Source of the DNA: Dermatophilaceae bacterium
GTDB lineage: Bacteria; Actinomycetota; Actinomycetes; Actinomycetales; Dermatophilaceae
DNA length: 5,080 bases
Direction: 5' to 3'
NCBI GenBank assembly: GCA_013361975.1
Contig: JABFXB010000481.1
Span: forward strand, 1-5,080
The position numbers and the translations under genes were made by a program. The notes below the pieces were generated by a model, which did no database searches, had not been told where the DNA came from, and worked only from the letters and a program-made list of their open reading frames with translations. The stretch's first letter is position 1, and each line of letters starts with the position of its first letter. Below, in pieces: positions 3,984-5,080 of this stretch.

Positions 3984-5052
3984 TGGCCAGCCCCCGCTCG
4001 CCGGTGCCGGTCGAGGGAGTGCCGGGACCGGGGTGCGCGAGCCACTCGTCGACTCCGGCCAGGGCTGCCGCGCGTAGCCGAGACGGCATACGGCTGCCGG
4101 TGAGGGAACCACGCGCAAGCGCTGCCAGCCCCGCGTCGTCGAAGCCGAGGGCACGGGCGGCGGAGTACTGCGCCGCCAGCCGGGATCCGAAGAGCAGGGG
4201 ATCGTCGGCGCCGAGGGCCACCCGGATCCCCGAGTCGACGATGCGCCGCAGCGGCACCTCGGAGGGGTCGGCGTAGACGCCGAGCGCGACGTTGCTGCCG
4301 GGGCACACCTCCAGGGTGACGCCGGCCTCGGCGACGGCGTCGAGCACCTGCGGGTCCTCCACGCTGCGCACGCCGTGGCCGATGCGGTCGGGGTCGAGGT
4401 GTTCCAGCGTCTCCATCACCGACTGGGCACCGAGCAGCTCACCCCCGTGCGGGACGAGCGCGAGTCCGGCCTTCCTGGCGATGGCGAAGGCCGGGGCGAA
4501 GTCGGCCACGAGCCCGCGCCGTTCGTCGTTCGAGAGGCCGAAGCCGACGACGTCGCCCGCGTCCTCACCGGCGTGGTGGGCCGCCAGCCGGGCAAGGGTG
4601 CGCGCCTCCAACGGATGGCGCATGCGGCTCGCGGCGACCACGACGCCGACCCCGATGCGCCCACGCGCGGACACGGCCCGGGCCTCGTCGAGCACGATCT
4701 CCAGGGCCGGCGTGATGCCGCCGACGAAGGGCGCGTAGGAGGTCGGGTCGACCTGGATCTCCAGCCAGCGGGAGCCCTCGGCCGCGTCGTCCTCGGCCGC
4801 CTCGCGCACGATCCGTCGCATGTCGGCCTCGCCGCGCACGCAGGCACGCGCGGCGTCGTAGAGCCGCTGGAAGCGGAACCAGCCCCGCTCGTCGGTGGCC
4901 CGGGCGAGCCGCGGCGGCCACCCGCTCACGAGCGCGTCGGGCAGCCGGATGCCGTGCTCTGCTGCGAGGTCACGCACCGTGCCGATGCGCATGGAGCCGG
5001 TGAAGTGCAGGTGCAGGTGGGCCTTCGGGAGGGTCTCCACCGTGCGCGTCAT
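3970..5052 (-). CDS. add: Adenosine-deaminase-family purine deaminase, substrate uncertain
   Basis: This 360-residue TIM-barrel amidohydrolase belongs to the adenosine/AMP deaminase family, which hydrolyses the 6-amino group of purine nucleosides with one catalytic zinc. The metal-site elements are in order: KAHLHLHFTGS (10-20) with H14 and H16, PHGGE (201-205) with H202 and the proton donor E205, RIGHGVR (223-229) with H226, LEVCPGSN (247-254), and GADDP (281-285) with D283 and D284. All catalytic residues are present, so the enzyme should be active. Against mouse ADA, two pocket positions differ: the Asp that contacts the ribose 5'-OH (HLDG) is Thr18, and the LAGDE turn that contacts the purine is LSNDE (173-177). 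The substrate could therefore differ from adenosine. The Pro/Gly/Thr-rich C-terminus (from 341) is probably flexible. The ATG at 5052 has no Shine-Dalgarno. CACACT, ending eight bases upstream, makes a leaderless start possible. Annotated ADAs occupy a similar place near murB in other actinobacteria, from memory. Confidence 0.85.
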   Translation of the reverse strand: MTRTVETLPKAHLHLHFTGSMRIGTVRDLAAEHGIRLPDALVSGWPPRLARATDERGWFRFQRLYDAARACVRGEADMRRIVREAAEDDAAEGSRWLEIQVDPTSYAPFVGGITPALEIVLDEARAVSARGRIGVGVVVAASRMRHPLEARTLARLAAHHAGEDAGDVVGFGLSNDERRGLVADFAPAFAIARKAGLALVPHGGELLGAQSVMETLEHLDPDRIGHGVRSVEDPQVLDAVAEAGVTLEVCPGSNVALGVYADPSEVPLRRIVDSGIRVALGADDPLLFGSRLAAQYSAARALGFDDAGLAALARGSLTGSRMPSRLRAAALAGVDEWLAHPGPGTPSTGTGERGLATDRA

Positions 5053-5080
5053 GCGGGCCAGTGTGTCACCCGTCGCGTGG

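Noticed and set aside
2895..4103. A 402-codon plus-strand frame across murB, the lipoprotein and the deaminase 3' end
   Set aside because: It is Arg/Gly/Ala-rich low-complexity translation with no domain, crossing three well-supported genes.
3810..4154. N-terminal extension of the lipoprotein by 115 codons
   Set aside because: The added residues are Arg/Pro-rich without pattern and overlap the deaminase 3' end. A complete lipoprotein signal peptide starts at the ATG at 3809.
1..5080. Mobile element, CRISPR array, toxin-antitoxin or defence system
   Set aside because: I found no transposase or integrase, no regularly spaced repeats, no tRNA-anchored attachment duplication and no defence motifs. 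The T-arm sequences of the two tRNAs are not repeated elsewhere in the window.

Overview
The window is GC-rich (G/C-biased third codon positions, GTG starts) and its gene order points to an actinobacterium. The order tRNA-Thr, tRNA-Met, rpmG, two MaoC-type hot-dog genes, murB is the conserved chromosomal neighbourhood that precedes tRNA-Trp, secE, nusG and rplKA in Mycobacterium and Streptomyces. The style resembles Micrococcales such as Intrasporangiaceae, but that family-level placement is a guess; no taxonomic marker here settles it.

Layout. Positions 1-311 hold the 3' end of a coiled-coil protein whose start lies outside the window. Positions 312-638 hold a leader with a possible promoter, tRNA-Thr(GGT), a strong GC-rich hairpin and tRNA-Met(CAT). 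Then come a 174-base leader and rpmG (zinc-ribbon form of ribosomal protein L33, 813-983), followed by a strong stem-loop terminator (1003-1033). A plus-strand unit follows: a HadA-like hot-dog protein (1126-1572), a catalytic HadB-like dehydratase whose start overlaps the preceding stop by one base (1572-2021), and murB 17 bases later (2039-3112). On the minus strand, an adenosine-deaminase-family gene (3970-5052) runs leftwards towards a Ser/Thr-rich lipoprotein gene (3120-3809). The lipoprotein and murB converge with only 7 bases between their stop codons. No stretch over 300 bases lacks a gene.

How the genes fit together. The left part is translation machinery (two tRNAs and L33). The middle operon couples two acyl-dehydratase-type subunits, probably a HadA/HadB-like (3R)-hydroxyacyl thioester dehydratase, to MurB, which reduces UDP-GlcNAc-enolpyruvate for peptidoglycan. 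That unit is therefore cell-envelope oriented. The minus-strand pair is a purine-salvage-type deaminase with altered substrate-pocket positions and a secreted lipoprotein of unknown role.

I see no phage, transposon, CRISPR, toxin-antitoxin or defence system. This is mostly a core-genome region. The points most worth checking are the unusual deaminase pocket, A54 in tRNA-Met, a possible leaderless start for the HadA-like gene, the inter-tRNA hairpin, a possible bidirectional terminator at the murB/lipoprotein junction, and a dyad upstream of the lipoprotein.
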